NCBI GenBank assembly: GCA_025059415.1
Contig: JANXDQ010000003.1
Span: 35,257-58,067 of the forward strand
Source: Aigarchaeota archaeon
GTDB lineage: Archaea > Thermoproteota > Nitrososphaeria_A > Caldarchaeales > Wolframiiraptoraceae
Direction of reading: 5' to 3'
DNA length: 22,811 nt
Shown here: positions 22,215-22,811 of the stretch, in pieces
How positions within the stretch are numbered: the stretch's first letter is position 1
Layout: every line of letters begins with the position of its first letter
Translations under genes and position numbers: made by a program
Notes under the pieces: model-generated
Databases searched by the model: none
What the model was told of the DNA's origin: nothing
Seen by the model: only the letters and a program-made list of their open reading frames with translations

Positions 22215-22520
22215 TCAGCCCCCATGAATTATAGGGATGAGGACTATTTCCCCAATATCCTCAACTCGTATATCCTCAGCAGACTCAAGACATGAGAGCT
22301 CAACGCCGTCGACGAGGACCAGTAGATCAGCCGCGATGCCACCATGAATGAGCACCCTTTCCCTAAGCCTCTCTGGAAGCCTCCTGAGGGCTTCGATTAA
22401 ATTCATCTCAGGCTCCACATCCACTTCCAATATCTCCGTCTCTCCAAGCTCCCTTAAGGGCCCCAAAATCCTGACCACAAGCCTCTTAAAAAGTCCCTCA
22501 GTGAGGTGCATGTTCCTCAT
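22215..22520 (-). CDS. MoaD/ThiS-like beta-grasp protein ending in Gly-Gly
   Basis: A 101-residue protein. Residues ~14-101 read as a MoaD/ThiS fold (VVRILGPLRELGETEILEV ... DLLVLVDGVELS ... EIVLIPIIHGG), closing in HGG with the stop at once. Such proteins carry sulfur as C-terminal thiocarboxylate for molybdopterin, thiamine or tRNA thiolation, or are attached to proteins (SAMPs). The activating E1 could be the ubiquitin E1 or a MoeB-type enzyme elsewhere. Start at ATG 22520 is supported by CGGAG 4 nt upstream and a TATA box, although the first ~13 residues exceed the usual MoaD start; GTG 22478 would remove them. It lies 39 nt before cgi121 on the same strand. Confidence 0.82.
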   Translation of the reverse strand: MRNMHLTEGLFKRLVVRILGPLRELGETEILEVDVEPEMNLIEALRRLPERLRERVLIHGGIAADLLVLVDGVELSCLESAEDIRVEDIGEIVLIPIIHGG

Positions 22521-22551
22521 GCTGCTCCGTGCAGGTCATCCTCATCATCGG

Positions 22552-22563
22552 GGCATAAAAACC
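22552..22563 (-). promoter_or_regulatory. TATA box for the MoaD-like / cgi121 transcript
   Basis: Minus-strand GGTTTTTATGCC predicts transcription near 22531, a leader of about 10 nt before the ATG at 22520, and probable co-transcription of cgi121. Confidence 0.45.
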
Positions 22564-22600
22564 TATCACAAGGCGGTATTTAGGTCCTCAAAAATGGGAT

Positions 22601-22811
22601 TTAAGCAGCCTCCGCCTCCTCGGCCCCTTTAAGCTTCATCCCCATAAGCCTGGTTATATACCCAGCCACCTGGTTTCTAAGCTTCTTGGAAGCTTGGCCG
22701 ACTAGTAATTCTCCGACGAATCGTTTATTAAGCTCGAAGTCCGTAGATACGCGATCTGGATATTTCTCGAAGATTTCCTTCGCCAAGACCTTGACTTTCC
22801 GGGTTTTTATT
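22601..22811 (-). CDS. rps17e: Ribosomal protein S17e, N-terminus cut by window edge
   Basis: The frame enters from the right edge as IKTRKVKVLAKEIFEKYP and ends at 22601. It matches archaeal S17e (GxVRxKTxKRxAxELxEKYP), with SKKLRNQVAGYITRLM as the diagnostic C-terminal part of the three-helix fold. Only about the first five residues seem to be missing. The alanine/glutamate-rich tail (KGAEEAEAA) is ordinary. A small-subunit structural protein, separated by 80 nt from the MoaD-like gene, which has its own TATA box. Confidence 0.92.
   Translation of the reverse strand, partial: IKTRKVKVLAKEIFEKYPDRVSTDFELNKRFVGELLVGQASKKLRNQVAGYITRLMGMKLKGAEEAEAA

Noticed and set aside
22500..22550. Possible C/D box sRNA on the minus strand (ATGATGA about 50 nt before CTGA)
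   Set aside because: It overlaps the promoter/leader and start of the MoaD-like gene, no convincing D'/C' pair is seen, and the boxes are short enough to arise by chance.
1..22811. CRISPR arrays, insertion sequences, tRNA or rRNA genes
   Set aside because: No regular direct repeats, transposase motifs, tRNA TPsiC-like GGTTCRA arms with acceptor pairing, or rRNA signatures were noticed on either strand by reading.

Overview
This window looks like chromosomal DNA from a thermophilic archaeon of the Caldarchaeum/'Aigarchaeota' type (TACK side). The reasons are as follows. It has archaeal information-processing genes (L21e, L10e, S17e, RpoF/Rpb4, EndA, KEOPS Cgi121). It has archaeal lipid genes (HMG-CoA synthase/thiolase/DUF35 module and glycerol-1-phosphate dehydrogenase) and ESCRT-type division genes. 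It also has a complete eukaryote-like ubiquitin cassette (Ub, E2, E1, RING, JAMM), as first described in Candidatus Caldiarchaeum subterraneum. Promoters look archaeal (AT-rich TATA boxes about 25 nt before very short or absent leaders), and TTG/GTG starts are common. I see no tRNA, rRNA, insertion sequence, CRISPR or integrase, and no gene-free gap above about 300 nt.

Layout. (i) 2-1719: end of a NurA-like nuclease gene, overlapping herA. (ii) 1825-3697: ESCRT-III (CdvB-like) facing a Vps4/CdvC ATPase, tail to tail. The ATPase reading frame is broken by a frameshift near 3012. (iii) 3817-7001: an Lrp/AsnC regulator, divergent from an HMG-CoA synthase-thiolase-DUF35 operon that starts the mevalonate pathway. 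The thiolase lacks its nucleophilic Cys. (iv) 7004-9869: an unknown coiled-coil protein, then egsA and proC. (v) 9944-12707 on the minus strand: DUF47/PhoU-like protein with tRNA-splicing endonuclease, and glycyl-tRNA synthetase. (vi) 12757-17962: the ubiquitin region. The minus-strand operon is Ub-E2-E1-RING-small coiled-coil protein, with a divergent JAMM deubiquitinase on one side. On the other side are a four-TM membrane protein with a second RING of identical spacing and a long coiled-coil protein. (vii) 18024-21659: L21e-RpoF-DUF655-RsmA-L10e and an RNase HI-YrdC/Sua5 fusion. (viii) 21642-22811 minus: KEOPS Cgi121, a MoaD/ThiS-like beta-grasp protein ending in GG, and S17e cut by the window edge.

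The most notable content is the ubiquitin locus and its uncharacterised neighbours: a membrane-anchored RING candidate E3, a coiled-coil protein translationally coupled to the soluble RING, and a ubiquitin that ends exactly at GG. Next come the RNase HI-YrdC fusion facing a KEOPS gene, the Cys-to-Glu thiolase, and the frameshift in the CdvC gene. The core Ub-E2-E1-RING-JAMM cassette is an already described type of system. The flanking candidates are inference from context and motifs.
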